From assembly GCA_037190175.1 (NCBI GenBank), contig JBBCJM010000124.1, positions 1 to 27,868 on the forward strand: a DNA stretch of 27,868 bases, in the 5' to 3' direction. The position numbers were made by a program, and so were the translations under genes. Below the pieces are notes generated by a model. That model was given only the letters and a program-made list of their open reading frames with translations. It was not told the origin of the DNA and made no database searches. Each line of letters opens with the position of its first letter. Position 1 is the stretch's first letter. This document shows, in pieces, positions 8,237-15,198 of the stretch. The stretch comes from JBBCJM01 sp037190175. Lineage in GTDB: Bacteria; Pseudomonadota; Alphaproteobacteria; Rhodobacterales; Rhodobacteraceae.

Positions 8237-8308
8237 CCATCCGCCGTTGAGGCGGCGGGGCCGACCTGCTAGAGAAGCGCCGGTTTTCCACATAGAGGAG
8301 TGGGCGCA

Positions 8309-8800
8309 ATGACCGAGGGCAACGGGGCGGGCGCCGCACCGCAGGTCCGCATGCAGGTGCTGGGACAATATGTCCGCGACCTGTCGTTCGAGAACGCCGT
8401 GGCGCAGCGCGGCATGACCCAGGGCGAGGTTTCGCCCGACACGCAGGTGGCCGTCAGCCTGGACGCGCGCAAGCGGCCGACCGACAACCAGTACGAGGTG
8501 ATCACCAAGTTCAAGGTGACCTCCAAGAACCGCGCCAACGACGAGACGCTGTTCCTGGTGGAGCTGGACTATTGCGGCATCTTCCTGATCGAGGGCGTGC
8601 CGGACGAGCAGTTGCACCCCTTCCTGCTGATCGAATGCCCGCGGCTGCTGTTCCCCTTCGTGCGGCGGATCATCTCGGACGTAACGCGGGACGGCGGCTT
8701 CCCGCCGCTGAACATCGACACGGTGGATTTCCTCGCGCTCTACCGGGCCGAGCTGGCGCGCCGGGCCGAGGCGCAGAAGGCCGGCCAGCCGGTGAGCTGA
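8309..8800 (+). CDS. secB: SecB, protein-export chaperone
   Basis: A 163-residue cytosolic chaperone that keeps preproteins unfolded and delivers them to SecA. Recognisable segments are VLGQYVRDLSFENA near the N-terminus, VEVSPDTQV-like QGEVSPDTQVAVSL, YEVITKFKVTSKN, ETLFLVELDYCGIF, and the hallmark LLIECPRLLFPFVRRIISDVTRDGGFPPL. The length fits alphaproteobacterial SecB. The ATG at 8309 has a GAGGAG ribosome-binding site; a GTG at 8300 falls inside that site and is less likely. A weak promoter-like pair, TTGAGG (8246) and TAGAGA (8270), lies in the gap after fxsA. It converges on the dnaQ-like gene, with a double-hairpin repeat between their stops. Confidence 0.96.
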   Translation: MTEGNGAGAAPQVRMQVLGQYVRDLSFENAVAQRGMTQGEVSPDTQVAVSLDARKRPTDNQYEVITKFKVTSKNRANDETLFLVELDYCGIFLIEGVPDEQLHPFLLIECPRLLFPFVRRIISDVTRDGGFPPLNIDTVDFLALYRAELARRAEAQKAGQPVS

Positions 8801-8826
8801 ACCGGAAGCGCCGGGAGGCTTCGTGT

Positions 8827-8882
8827 AGGGTGGGCAATCTGCCCACCATGCGCCGGACTTCGGTGGGCAGATTGCCCACCCT
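8827..8882. repeat. Double-hairpin inverted repeat between the secB and dnaQ-like stops
   Basis: Two 21-bp arms (8827-8847 and 8862-8882) are perfect reverse complements separated by 14 bp. Each arm is itself palindromic (GTGGGCA, ATC, TGCCCAC), so the DNA can form either one long stem or two small hairpins. It lies in the 99-bp gap between two convergent genes and has no T-run on either side. A REP/BIME-like dispersed element or rho-assisted bidirectional terminator is plausible. No coding potential is apparent. Confidence 0.85.
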
Positions 8883-8899
8883 GCGTGGGGTCCGGGGGG

Positions 8900-9610
8900 T
8901 CACGCGCCCGGCACGCCCCCGCGCTTCAGCCAGACCGCGCCGGGGCCTAGCTTCGCCACGAAAGCCTGATGCGCCGCGGCTTCCTCCGGGGAGAGCCGCG
9001 GCGGCAGGGGCACGGGGCGCGGGCGCGGGCGCCATTCGGCGTCCTGCACCCCGCCGGTGACGCTGCGCAGGGTGGCGGCGCCGAAGACCAGCCCCGGCTG
9101 GCGGCCGCCGATCAGTTCCAGATAGACCTCGGCCAGGATCTCGCTGTCCAGGAGCGCGCCGTGCTTGGTGCGGGCCGAGTTGTCCACCCCGAAGCGGCGG
9201 CAGAGCGCGTCCAGCGAGGCGGGCGAACCGGGAAACTTCTGCCGCGCCATGGCTAGGGTATCGACCATCCGGGTCTCGGCGAAGGGGGGCAGGCCGCAGG
9301 TGGTCAGTTCCCAGTTGATGAAGCGCATGTCGAAGGCGGCGTTGTGCGCCACCAGCCGCGCGTCGCCCACGAAGGCCATGAACTCCGCCACGATCTCGGC
9401 GAAGCGGGGCTTGTCGGCCAGGAAGTCCGAGGACAGGCCGTGCACTTGGAACGCCTCTTCCGGCATGTCGCGCTCGGGGTTCAGGTAGACGTGGAAGGTG
9501 CGGCCGGTGGGCAGGTGGTTTTCCAGCTCCACCGCGCCGATCTCGACGATCCGGTGCCCCTCGGCGGGGTCGAAGCCGGTGGTCTCGGTGTCCCAGACGA
9601 TTTCCCTCAT
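8900..9610 (-). CDS. dnaQ: DnaQ-like 3'-5' exonuclease (DNA polymerase III epsilon)
   Basis: A 236-residue DEDDh exonuclease, the proofreading subunit type of DNA polymerase III. Motif I is VWDTETTGFDP (D7 and E9), motif II is LVAHNAAFDMRFI, and motif III is TKHGALLDSEILAEVY, with the H-x4-D arrangement of DEDDh enzymes. The N-terminal exonuclease domain occupies about residues 1-175. The remaining tail is proline/arginine-rich with a final LSPEEAAAHQAFVAKLGPGAVW that could be the polymerase-binding end. Its ATG overlaps the coaE stop by 4 bp (ATGA), so it is the last gene of the maf-aroE-coaE-dnaQ chain. Adjacency to coaE and secB is typical in this order. Confidence 0.93.
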   Translation of the reverse strand: MREIVWDTETTGFDPAEGHRIVEIGAVELENHLPTGRTFHVYLNPERDMPEEAFQVHGLSSDFLADKPRFAEIVAEFMAFVGDARLVAHNAAFDMRFINWELTTCGLPPFAETRMVDTLAMARQKFPGSPASLDALCRRFGVDNSARTKHGALLDSEILAEVYLELIGGRQPGLVFGAATLRSVTGGVQDAEWRPRPRPVPLPPRLSPEEAAAHQAFVAKLGPGAVWLKRGGVPGA

Positions 9611-10197
9611 CCCTTCGGCTCCCGGATATAGGCGATCAGCGCGCGGACCGCGGCTTCGACCGCCTCCAGCGACAGGGTTTCGATGATATGCGTGGCGCGG
9701 GCACGCTTTTCGCGGTCGGGCATCTGGCGGGCGAGGATGGCGGCGAAGGTTTCCTCGCTGAACCCCGGCCGGGCCATCACCCGGCGGCGCTGCAATTCGG
9801 GCGGGGCGGTGACGACCAGGGTCGCGTCCACCCGCGTCTCGCCCCCGGTCTCGAACAGCAGCGGCACGTCCAGCACCACGATGTCGGCGGTGGCGGAGGC
9901 GACGAAGGCGGCGCGGTCCTCGGCCACCAGCGGATGCACCAGCGCCTCCACCCGGGCCAGGGCGGCGGGGTCGGTAGCGATCACCGCCTTCAGCGCCGCC
10001 CGGTCGATGGCCCCGGCGCTGACCGCCTGCGGCCAGAGCGTGCCGAGCGGCCCGACCGCCGCCCCGCCCGCGGCATAGAGCCGATGCACCGCCGCGTCGG
10101 CATCCCAGACCGGGATGCCCTGCGCGGCGAAGAAACCGGCCGTCGTGGTCGTGCCCATGCCGATGGAGCCGGTCAGGCCCAGGCGGAAGGCGCTCAT
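9607..10197 (-). CDS. coaE: Dephospho-CoA kinase, with a substituted P-loop lysine
   Basis: A 196-residue protein of the dephospho-CoA kinase family, which phosphorylates the 3'-OH of dephospho-CoA in the last step of CoA synthesis. Family segments are clear: LGLTGSIGMG, VWDADAAVHRLY, EALVHPLV, VVLDVPLLFETG, VVTAPPELQRRRVMAR and ILARQMPDREKRARATHII. The oddity is in the Walker A motif. It reads G-S-I-G-M-G-T-T-T-T (10-19), so residue 16 is Thr (codon at 10150-10152) where the family has the phosphate-binding Lys. Everything else is intact and there is no frameshift. It overlaps aroE and dnaQ by 4 bp each (ATGA). Confidence 0.93.
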   Translation of the reverse strand: MSAFRLGLTGSIGMGTTTTAGFFAAQGIPVWDADAAVHRLYAAGGAAVGPLGTLWPQAVSAGAIDRAALKAVIATDPAALARVEALVHPLVAEDRAAFVASATADIVVLDVPLLFETGGETRVDATLVVTAPPELQRRRVMARPGFSEETFAAILARQMPDREKRARATHIIETLSLEAVEAAVRALIAYIREPKG

Positions 10198-11033
10198 GCC
10201 GCCAGCACCGCCTGGCGGGTGGCGTCGTCGGTATCCGGCCGGTGGCCGAACCACCGTTCGAACCCCGGCACGCCCTGGTGCAGGAGCATCCCCAGCCCGT
10301 CGACCGTATGGCAGCCCAGCGCCGCGGCCTCGTCCAGGAAGGCCGTGCGCAGGGGGGCATAGACCAGATCGGTCACGACCGCGCGGGGGTTCAGCCCGTC
10401 CAGCGGCACCCGGAACTCGGGCTTGCCCACCATGCCCAGCGAGGTGGTGTTCACCACCAGCGAGGCGTCCTCCAGCATGTTGGCGGCCTGCACCCAGTCG
10501 GTCACCACCACCTTGGCGCCGAAGTCCTGCCGCAGCGCCTCGGCCCGGGCCCGGGTGCGGTTGGCCACCCGGATCTCGGGCACCCCCACCTCGATCAGCG
10601 CCGCGATCACCGCCCGCGCGCCGCCGCCGGCGCCGAACACCGCCGCCGGCGCGGCCGAGGGCACCCAGTGTGGCGCATATTGCCGCAGGTTGGCCATGAA
10701 GCCCGAGCCATCGGTGTTGTCGGCGTGGATCTTGCCGTCCTTGCGGAAGATCAGCGTGTTGGCCGCCCCGATCAGCGCCGCGCGGTCGGTCACGATGTCG
10801 GCCAGCTTCAGCACCGTCTCCTTGTGCGGGATGGTGACGTTGCAGCCCACGAAGCCCAGCTTCGGCAGCATCCGCAGCGCCTCGGCCAGGTCGCCATGCG
10901 CGATGTCCATCGGGATGTAGTGGCCCTGCAGGCCATAGCGCCGCAGCCAGTAGGTATGCAGCGCCGGCGACTTGCTGTGCGCGACGGGAGAGCCGATCAG
11001 GCCCGCGAGCGGTATCCTCGGATGGTCGGTCAT
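10194..11033 (-). CDS. aroE: Shikimate dehydrogenase
   Basis: A 279-residue NADP-dependent shikimate 5-dehydrogenase (3-dehydroshikimate to shikimate, aromatic amino-acid pathway). The substrate site is seen in GSPVAHSKSPALH (Ser20 and Ser22) and in GCNVTIPHKE, with Lys71 the catalytic lysine. It also shows in NTDGSGF, with Asp108 its partner. The NADP-binding domain has VFGAGGGARAV and the NADP-selecting NRTRARAEAL. The C-terminal DGLGMLLHQGVPGFERWFG is diagnostic. Length is normal. The start overlaps the maf stop by 4 bp and the stop overlaps the coaE start by 4 bp. Confidence 0.97.
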   Translation of the reverse strand: MTDHPRIPLAGLIGSPVAHSKSPALHTYWLRRYGLQGHYIPMDIAHGDLAEALRMLPKLGFVGCNVTIPHKETVLKLADIVTDRAALIGAANTLIFRKDGKIHADNTDGSGFMANLRQYAPHWVPSAAPAAVFGAGGGARAVIAALIEVGVPEIRVANRTRARAEALRQDFGAKVVVTDWVQAANMLEDASLVVNTTSLGMVGKPEFRVPLDGLNPRAVVTDLVYAPLRTAFLDEAAALGCHTVDGLGMLLHQGVPGFERWFGHRPDTDDATRQAVLAA

Positions 11034-11629
11034 GTCGGAATGAACCCCCTGTCGCCCAGATAGCCGAGCAGGGGAAGCAGGGGAAGCCCGAGGATCGAGA
11101 ACCAGTCGCCCTCGATGGCCGAGAACAGGCGGACGCCTTCCTTCTCAAGCAGATAGCCGCCGGCGGAATGGCGCAGTTCCTCCCAGTTGCGGCCGAGGTA
11201 GCTTTCCAGCCAGTCGTCGGAGAAATCGCGCATGGTCAGCCGCGCCTCGCCCACGTGGCGCCATTGCGGGGCGCCCTCGTACCACAGCACCGCGGCGGAA
11301 TAGAGCCGGTGGGTCTGGCCGCGCAGGGCCTTCAGCTGGTCCCGGGCGGCATCGCGCGAGGGCGCCTTGCCCCAGGCGCGGCCGCGGAAGTCCAGCACCT
11401 GGTCGCAGCCCACCACCACCGCGCCCGGCGTGCGTTCGGCGATGCGGCGGGCCTTCATCTCGGCCAGGGTATCAGCCACGTCGCGGGGCTTCGCGCCCTC
11501 GGCCTCCAGGCTTTGCCGGATCATCTCCTCGTCCAGCCGCGCCGACTGGGCGCTGACCGGCAGCCCGGCGGCGCGCAACAGCCGCAGGCGGGTCTCGGAG
11601 GACGAGGCGAGAACGATGGGAGGAGGCAT
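11030..11629 (-). CDS. maf: Maf family nucleotide pyrophosphatase
   Basis: A 199-residue Maf/HAM1-fold protein that hydrolyses non-canonical or modified nucleoside triphosphates. Visible motifs are IVLASSSETRLRLL at the N-terminus, the catalytic-region VVVGCDQVLDFRGRAWGK, LRGQTHRLYSAAVLW and GGYLLEKEGVRLFSAIEGDWFSILGLPLLPLL. The Maf subclass (dTTP/UTP, 7-methyl-GTP or other) cannot be assigned with certainty. The ATG at 11629 has GGAGGC-like purines nearby on the coding strand. It is the first gene of the leftward operon, so its promoter should lie within the candidate origin region upstream. Confidence 0.93.
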   Translation of the reverse strand: MPPPIVLASSSETRLRLLRAAGLPVSAQSARLDEEMIRQSLEAEGAKPRDVADTLAEMKARRIAERTPGAVVVGCDQVLDFRGRAWGKAPSRDAARDQLKALRGQTHRLYSAAVLWYEGAPQWRHVGEARLTMRDFSDDWLESYLGRNWEELRHSAGGYLLEKEGVRLFSAIEGDWFSILGLPLLPLLGYLGDRGFIPT

Positions 11630-11860
11630 CGGCTGGCAGCGGGCTCGGATGTGGGCTGGCCTGTGAATAGTCGCGTTTTGTTCCTGGGCGCGGCGGGGTA
11701 ATATTTACCTGTTTCGGTGTTGGTGCGCGGCCCCGGCCCCGGTTGTCAAGCGCGCCGGCAGCGCAGCCGGGCGGATGTCCCCATGGGGGCAGCGGTTCGC
11801 GGGCGGGCGGGACAAATACGATGGTCCACAGCGGAGGCGGGGGTCGGCGGCAACTACGTC

Positions 11861-11894
11861 TGCATAATACTTTGATAAATCTTGATTTTATTGC
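11861..11894. promoter_or_regulatory. AT-rich segment with consensus IHF site (candidate unwinding element)
   Basis: About 34 bp of AT-rich sequence in a very GC-rich setting. Bases 11865-11877, read on the - strand, are TATCAAAGTATTA, an exact match to the IHF consensus WATCAANNNNTTR. It directly precedes the two tandem DnaA-box-like sequences. IHF bending beside an unwinding element is known from other bacterial origins. Its use here is inferred. Confidence 0.5.
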
Positions 11895-11904
11895 GTGCGC
11901 CGGG

Positions 11905-11928
11905 CTTTCCACAGCCTTTTCCACAGCC
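11905..11928 (+). promoter_or_regulatory. Tandem DnaA-box-like repeats
   Basis: TTTCCACAGCC occurs at 11906-11916 and again at 11918-11928, exactly 12 bp apart. Each copy includes a DnaA-box-like 9-mer: CTTTCCACA (7 of 9 matches to TTATCCACA) and TTTTCCACA (8 of 9). Same-orientation boxes on nearly the same helical face suit cooperative DnaA binding. Confidence 0.5.
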
Positions 11929-12063
11929 CCGCGCCCGCCGGTTTCCGGGGACAACTCCGGGGACAGGCCGGGATATTCCGATCTCCACAGGCGTTACTGC
12001 TACCACATCTCTTTTCCTTTTTTCTTCTTTGAGAGTAGGGGGTGGAGGGCGAAAGGAGCCGCG

Positions 12064-12510
12064 ATGACCCTGCTGGCCGATCTCTATCCCTGGACCAAGG
12101 CGCTGCATGTGATCGCGGTGATCGCCTGGATGGCGGGCATCTTCTACCTGCCCCGGCTCTTCGTCTATCACGCCGAGCAGGTGGCGGCCGGCACCCCCAC
12201 CGACGCCATGTTCCAGACCATGGAGCGGCGGCTGCTGCGGGCGATCATGAACCCGGCGATGATCGCCACCTGGGTCTTCGGACTGGCGCTGGCCTTCACC
12301 CCCGGGATCGTGGTCTGGTCCGAGGTCTGGCCCTGGACCAAGGCCGCCGCGGTGCTGGCGATGACCTGGTTCCACATGTGGCTGGGGCTGCGGCGGAAGG
12401 ACTTCGCCCGCGGGCAGAACCGCCTGACCGGCCGCCGCTACCGGATGATGAACGAGCTGCCGACGCTGCTGCTGATCGTGATCGTCCTCTCGGTCATCGT
12501 GAAGTTCTGA
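12064..12510 (+). CDS. hemJ: HemJ, protoporphyrinogen IX oxidase
   Basis: A 148-residue inner-membrane protein of the HemJ family, which oxidises protoporphyrinogen IX to protoporphyrin IX in heme (and in phototrophs chlorophyll) synthesis. About four membrane helices are visible, with the conserved WTKALHVIAVIAWMAGIFYLPRLFVYH block holding His15, a conserved position linked to heme binding. Further segments are RLLRAIMNPAM, WPWTKAAAVLAMTWFHMWL and MNELPTLLLIVIVLSVIVKF. The ATG at 12064 follows a strong AAAGGAG ribosome-binding site. It is the first gene right of the candidate origin. Heme genes beside oriC are known in alphaproteobacteria (hemE in Caulobacter), so the setting fits. Confidence 0.93.
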   Translation: MTLLADLYPWTKALHVIAVIAWMAGIFYLPRLFVYHAEQVAAGTPTDAMFQTMERRLLRAIMNPAMIATWVFGLALAFTPGIVVWSEVWPWTKAAAVLAMTWFHMWLGLRRKDFARGQNRLTGRRYRMMNELPTLLLIVIVLSVIVKF

Positions 12511-12517
12511 CCACAGG

Positions 12518-12547
12518 TTGACAGAAGGCCCGGCTTGCCCTACCTGC
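12518..12547 (+). promoter_or_regulatory. Possible rho promoter
   Basis: TTGACA (12518-12523) is a perfect -35 consensus, 8 bp after the hemJ stop. The -10 is poor: TACCTG (12542) at 18-bp spacing is the best I can find. It would leave a leader of roughly 80 nt containing a pyrimidine-rich run (about 12577-12599) before the rho start. Confidence 0.3.
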
Positions 12548-12633
12548 GCGTCAGCCCGGCCGTCCTGGCCATCCGGCTTTCCCCCTCTGACCTCTGTCGC
12601 GTGGCTATTCCCGCCGCGCCAAGGACCATTCCC

Positions 12634-13911
12634 ATGACCGAAGACATCCAGCGGCTGAACCTGTCGGAACTCAAGGCCAAGACCCCGGCCGACCTTCTGG
12701 CCATGGCCGAGGAATGGGAGATCGAGAACGCCCCCTCGATGCGCAAGGGCGAGATGATGTTCTCGATCCTCAAGGAACACGCCGAGGAAGGGTGGGAGAT
12801 CGGCGGCGACGGGGTGCTGGAGGTCCTGCAGGACGGCTTCGGCTTCCTGCGGTCCAAGGAGGCCAACTATCTGCCCGGCCCCGACGACATCTATGTCTCG
12901 CCCGAGATGATCCGCCAGTTCAGCCTGCGCACCGGCGACACGGTGGAGGGGGTGATCCAGGGCCCGCGCGAGAACGAGCGGTATTTCAGCCTGACCAAGG
13001 CCACCAAGATCAATTTCGACGACCCCGAGCGCGCGCGGCACAAGGTGCATTTCGACAACCTGACCCCGCTCTACCCCGACGAGCGGCTGAAGATGGAGGT
13101 CGAGGATCCCACCATCAAGGACCGTTCCGCCCGGATCATCGACCTGGTGGCGCCCATCGGCAAGGGCCAGCGCGGATTGATCGTGGCGCCGCCGCGCACC
13201 GGCAAGACCGTGCTGTTGCAGAACATCGCCCATTCGATCGCGACCAACCACCCGGAATGCTATCTGATCGTGCTCTTGATCGACGAGCGGCCCGAGGAAG
13301 TCACCGACATGCAGCGGTCGGTGAAGGGCGAGGTCGTGTCCTCCACCTTCGACGAGCCGGCAACGCGGCACGTCGCGGTGGCCGAGATGGTGATCGAGAA
13401 GGCCAAAAGGCTGGTCGAGCACAAGCGCGACGTGGTGATCCTTCTGGATTCGATCACCCGCTTGGGCCGCGCCTTCAACACCGTGGTGCCGTCCTCGGGC
13501 AAGGTGCTGACCGGGGGCGTGGACGCCAACGCGCTGCAACGGCCCAAGCGGTTCTTCGGCGCGGCGCGGAACATCGAGGAGGGCGGGTCGCTGACCATCA
13601 TCGCCACCGCGCTGATCGACACCGGAAGCCGGATGGACGAGGTGATCTTCGAAGAGTTCAAGGGCACCGGCAACTCCGAGATCGTGCTGGACCGCAAGGT
13701 GGCCGACAAGCGGGTGTTCCCGGCGATGGACATCCTGAAGTCCGGCACCCGGAAGGAAGACCTGCTGGTCGAGAAGGCCGACCTGCAGAAGACCTACGTG
13801 CTGCGGCGCATCCTGAACCCGATGGGCACCACCGATGCCATCGAGTTCCTGATCGGCAAGCTGAAGCAGACCAAGTCGAACAGCGATTTCTTCGACTCGA
13901 TGAACGCCTGA
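12634..13911 (+). CDS. rho: Transcription termination factor Rho
   Basis: A 425-residue hexameric RNA helicase that ends transcription. The N-terminal RNA-binding part begins MTEDIQRLNLSELKAKTPADLL and includes the OB-fold RNP-like GFGFLRS and DDIYVSPEMIRQF. The ATPase core has PPRTGKTVLLQ, with P-loop Lys191, followed by LLIDERPEEVTDM and VILLDSITRLGRA. The Q-loop/R-loop region includes KVLTGGVDANALQRPKRFFGAARNIEEGGSLTII. The length is close to the E. coli protein. The ATG at 12634 with AAGGA upstream is chosen. The frame stays open back to a TTG at 12535, but the family begins near this Met. mnmE follows after 6 bp, suggesting one transcript. Confidence 0.98.
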   Translation: MTEDIQRLNLSELKAKTPADLLAMAEEWEIENAPSMRKGEMMFSILKEHAEEGWEIGGDGVLEVLQDGFGFLRSKEANYLPGPDDIYVSPEMIRQFSLRTGDTVEGVIQGPRENERYFSLTKATKINFDDPERARHKVHFDNLTPLYPDERLKMEVEDPTIKDRSARIIDLVAPIGKGQRGLIVAPPRTGKTVLLQNIAHSIATNHPECYLIVLLIDERPEEVTDMQRSVKGEVVSSTFDEPATRHVAVAEMVIEKAKRLVEHKRDVVILLDSITRLGRAFNTVVPSSGKVLTGGVDANALQRPKRFFGAARNIEEGGSLTIIATALIDTGSRMDEVIFEEFKGTGNSEIVLDRKVADKRVFPAMDILKSGTRKEDLLVEKADLQKTYVLRRILNPMGTTDAIEFLIGKLKQTKSNSDFFDSMNA

Positions 13912-13917
13912 CAGGCC

Positions 13918-15192
13918 ATGGACACGATCTTTGCCCTCGCCTCTGCCCGCGGCAAGGCGGGGGTGGCGGTCGTCCGGGTTTCCGGCCCGCTGGCCGGGGA
14001 TGCGGTGCGGGCGCTGGCCGGCGACCTGCCGCCCCCGCGCGAGGCCCGGCTGCGGCGGCTGCGCGACGGGTTCGAGGTGGTGGACGAGGGGCTGGTGCTG
14101 TGGTTCCCCGGCCCCGGCAGCTTCACCGGCGAGGACATGGCGGAGTTCCAGGTCCATGGGTCGGCCGCGGTCACCGGGCGGCTGCTGCGGCTTCTGGGCT
14201 CCATGGGCCTGCGCACCGCCGAGCCCGGCGAGTTCACCCGCCGCGCGATGGAGAACGGCCGGCTGGACCTGGCGCAGGTGGAGGGGCTGGCCGACCTGAT
14301 CGACGCCGAGACCGAGGCGCAAAGGGTGCAGGCCATGCGGGCTCTGACCGGGGCGCTGGGGCTGCGGGTGGCGGGCTGGCGCGGGGCCCTGCTGCGGGTG
14401 GAGGCGCTGGTGGCCGCCAGCATCGACTTCGCCGACGAGGATCTGCCCGACGACGTGCTGGCCGAGGCGGCGGGCGTGCTCGACCGGCTGATCGCCGACC
14501 TGCGGGTGGAGGTGGAGGGCGTGGCCATGGCCGAGCGGCTGCGCGACGGGTTCGAGGTGGCGATCCTGGGCGTGCCGAATGCCGGAAAATCCACCCTGCT
14601 CAATGCGATAGCCGGACGGGAGGCGGCGCTGACCTCGGCCGTTCCGGGCACCACCCGCGACGTGATCGAAGTGCGGATGGACCTGGGCGGGCTGCCGGTG
14701 ACCCTGCTCGACACCGCGGGCCTGCGCGAGACCGGGGACGAGGTGGAGGCGATGGGCGTGGCCCGGGCGCTGGCGCGTGCGGAAGCGGCCGACCTGCGGG
14801 TGTTCCTGACCGACGCCGGCCGGATGCCCGAGGGGATCGCGCCGCGCGAGGGCGACCTGGTGGTGCCGGGGAAGGCCGACCTGGGAGGCGAGGGCGTCTC
14901 GGGCCTGACCGGCGCGGGGGTGGCGGAGCTGCTGGACCGGGTGCAGCGGGTGCTGGCCCAGCGCGCCGCCGGCGCCGGCGTGATGACGCGCGAACGCCAC
15001 CGCCGGGCGATGGAACGTGCGATAGGGGCTTTGGCCCGGGCGCGATCTGCGCTACATCAGGCGCCCATCCAGCCGGAGATTCTGGGCGAGCACCTGCGGC
15101 AGGCGACGCGGGCGCTGGAATCGCTGATCGGCAAGGTGGATGTGGAGGATGTGCTGGGCGAGGTCTTCGCCCGGTTCTGCATCGGCAAGTGA
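13918..15192 (+). CDS. mnmE: MnmE (TrmE), tRNA modification GTPase
   Basis: A 424-residue GTPase that works with MnmG to install the carboxymethylaminomethyl group on U34 of certain tRNAs. The N-terminal tetrahydrofolate-binding domain starts MDTIFALASARGKAGVAVVRVSG and has PGSFTGEDMAEFQVHG. The G domain shows G1 GVPNAGKST (Lys224), G2 PGTTRD and G3 DTAGLRE. The C-terminus is the family's FCIGK, whose Cys is functionally important. One departure is the G4 motif: it reads GKADL (318-322), with Gly where NKxD has Asn. The protein is somewhat shorter than E. coli MnmE (454). It is sandwiched between rho (6 bp) and mnmG. Confidence 0.96.
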   Translation: MDTIFALASARGKAGVAVVRVSGPLAGDAVRALAGDLPPPREARLRRLRDGFEVVDEGLVLWFPGPGSFTGEDMAEFQVHGSAAVTGRLLRLLGSMGLRTAEPGEFTRRAMENGRLDLAQVEGLADLIDAETEAQRVQAMRALTGALGLRVAGWRGALLRVEALVAASIDFADEDLPDDVLAEAAGVLDRLIADLRVEVEGVAMAERLRDGFEVAILGVPNAGKSTLLNAIAGREAALTSAVPGTTRDVIEVRMDLGGLPVTLLDTAGLRETGDEVEAMGVARALARAEAADLRVFLTDAGRMPEGIAPREGDLVVPGKADLGGEGVSGLTGAGVAELLDRVQRVLAQRAAGAGVMTRERHRRAMERAIGALARARSALHQAPIQPEILGEHLRQATRALESLIGKVDVEDVLGEVFARFCIGK

Positions 15193-15198
15193 CCGGAG

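Larger units (their letters stand above)
11640..12050. other. Candidate chromosomal replication origin (oriC)
   Basis: This is the longest gene-free stretch of the window, between divergent maf and hemJ. It contains 9-mers resembling the DnaA box TTATCCACA: TGGTCCACA at 11822, CTTTCCACA at 11905, TTTTCCACA at 11917 and ATCTCCACA at 11981 on +, and CTATTCACA read on - (11670-11662). It also has an AT-rich block (11861-11894), CCGGGGACA twice at a 12-bp spacing (11945 and 11957), and a CCCCATGGGG palindrome (11779-11788). Genes flank it divergently, and parA/parB with two parS sites follow within 9 kb, as expected for an alphaproteobacterial origin. The maf and hemJ promoters must also lie here. 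Confidence 0.6.

Noticed and set aside
8241..8255. CCGCC-GTTGA-GGCGG hairpin after fxsA as a terminator
   Set aside because: A short stem without a T-run, only 54 bp before secB on the same strand; not enough to call.
12535..12633. In-frame N-terminal extension of rho from TTG 12535
   Set aside because: The extension has no resemblance to Rho, TTG lacks a good ribosome-binding site, and ATG 12634 has AAGGA upstream.
11854..15000. 1048-codon open frame on the - strand over the origin, hemJ, rho and mnmE
   Set aside because: A His/Gln/Gly-rich composition, antisense to recognised genes, with no family resemblance; a GC-rich shadow.
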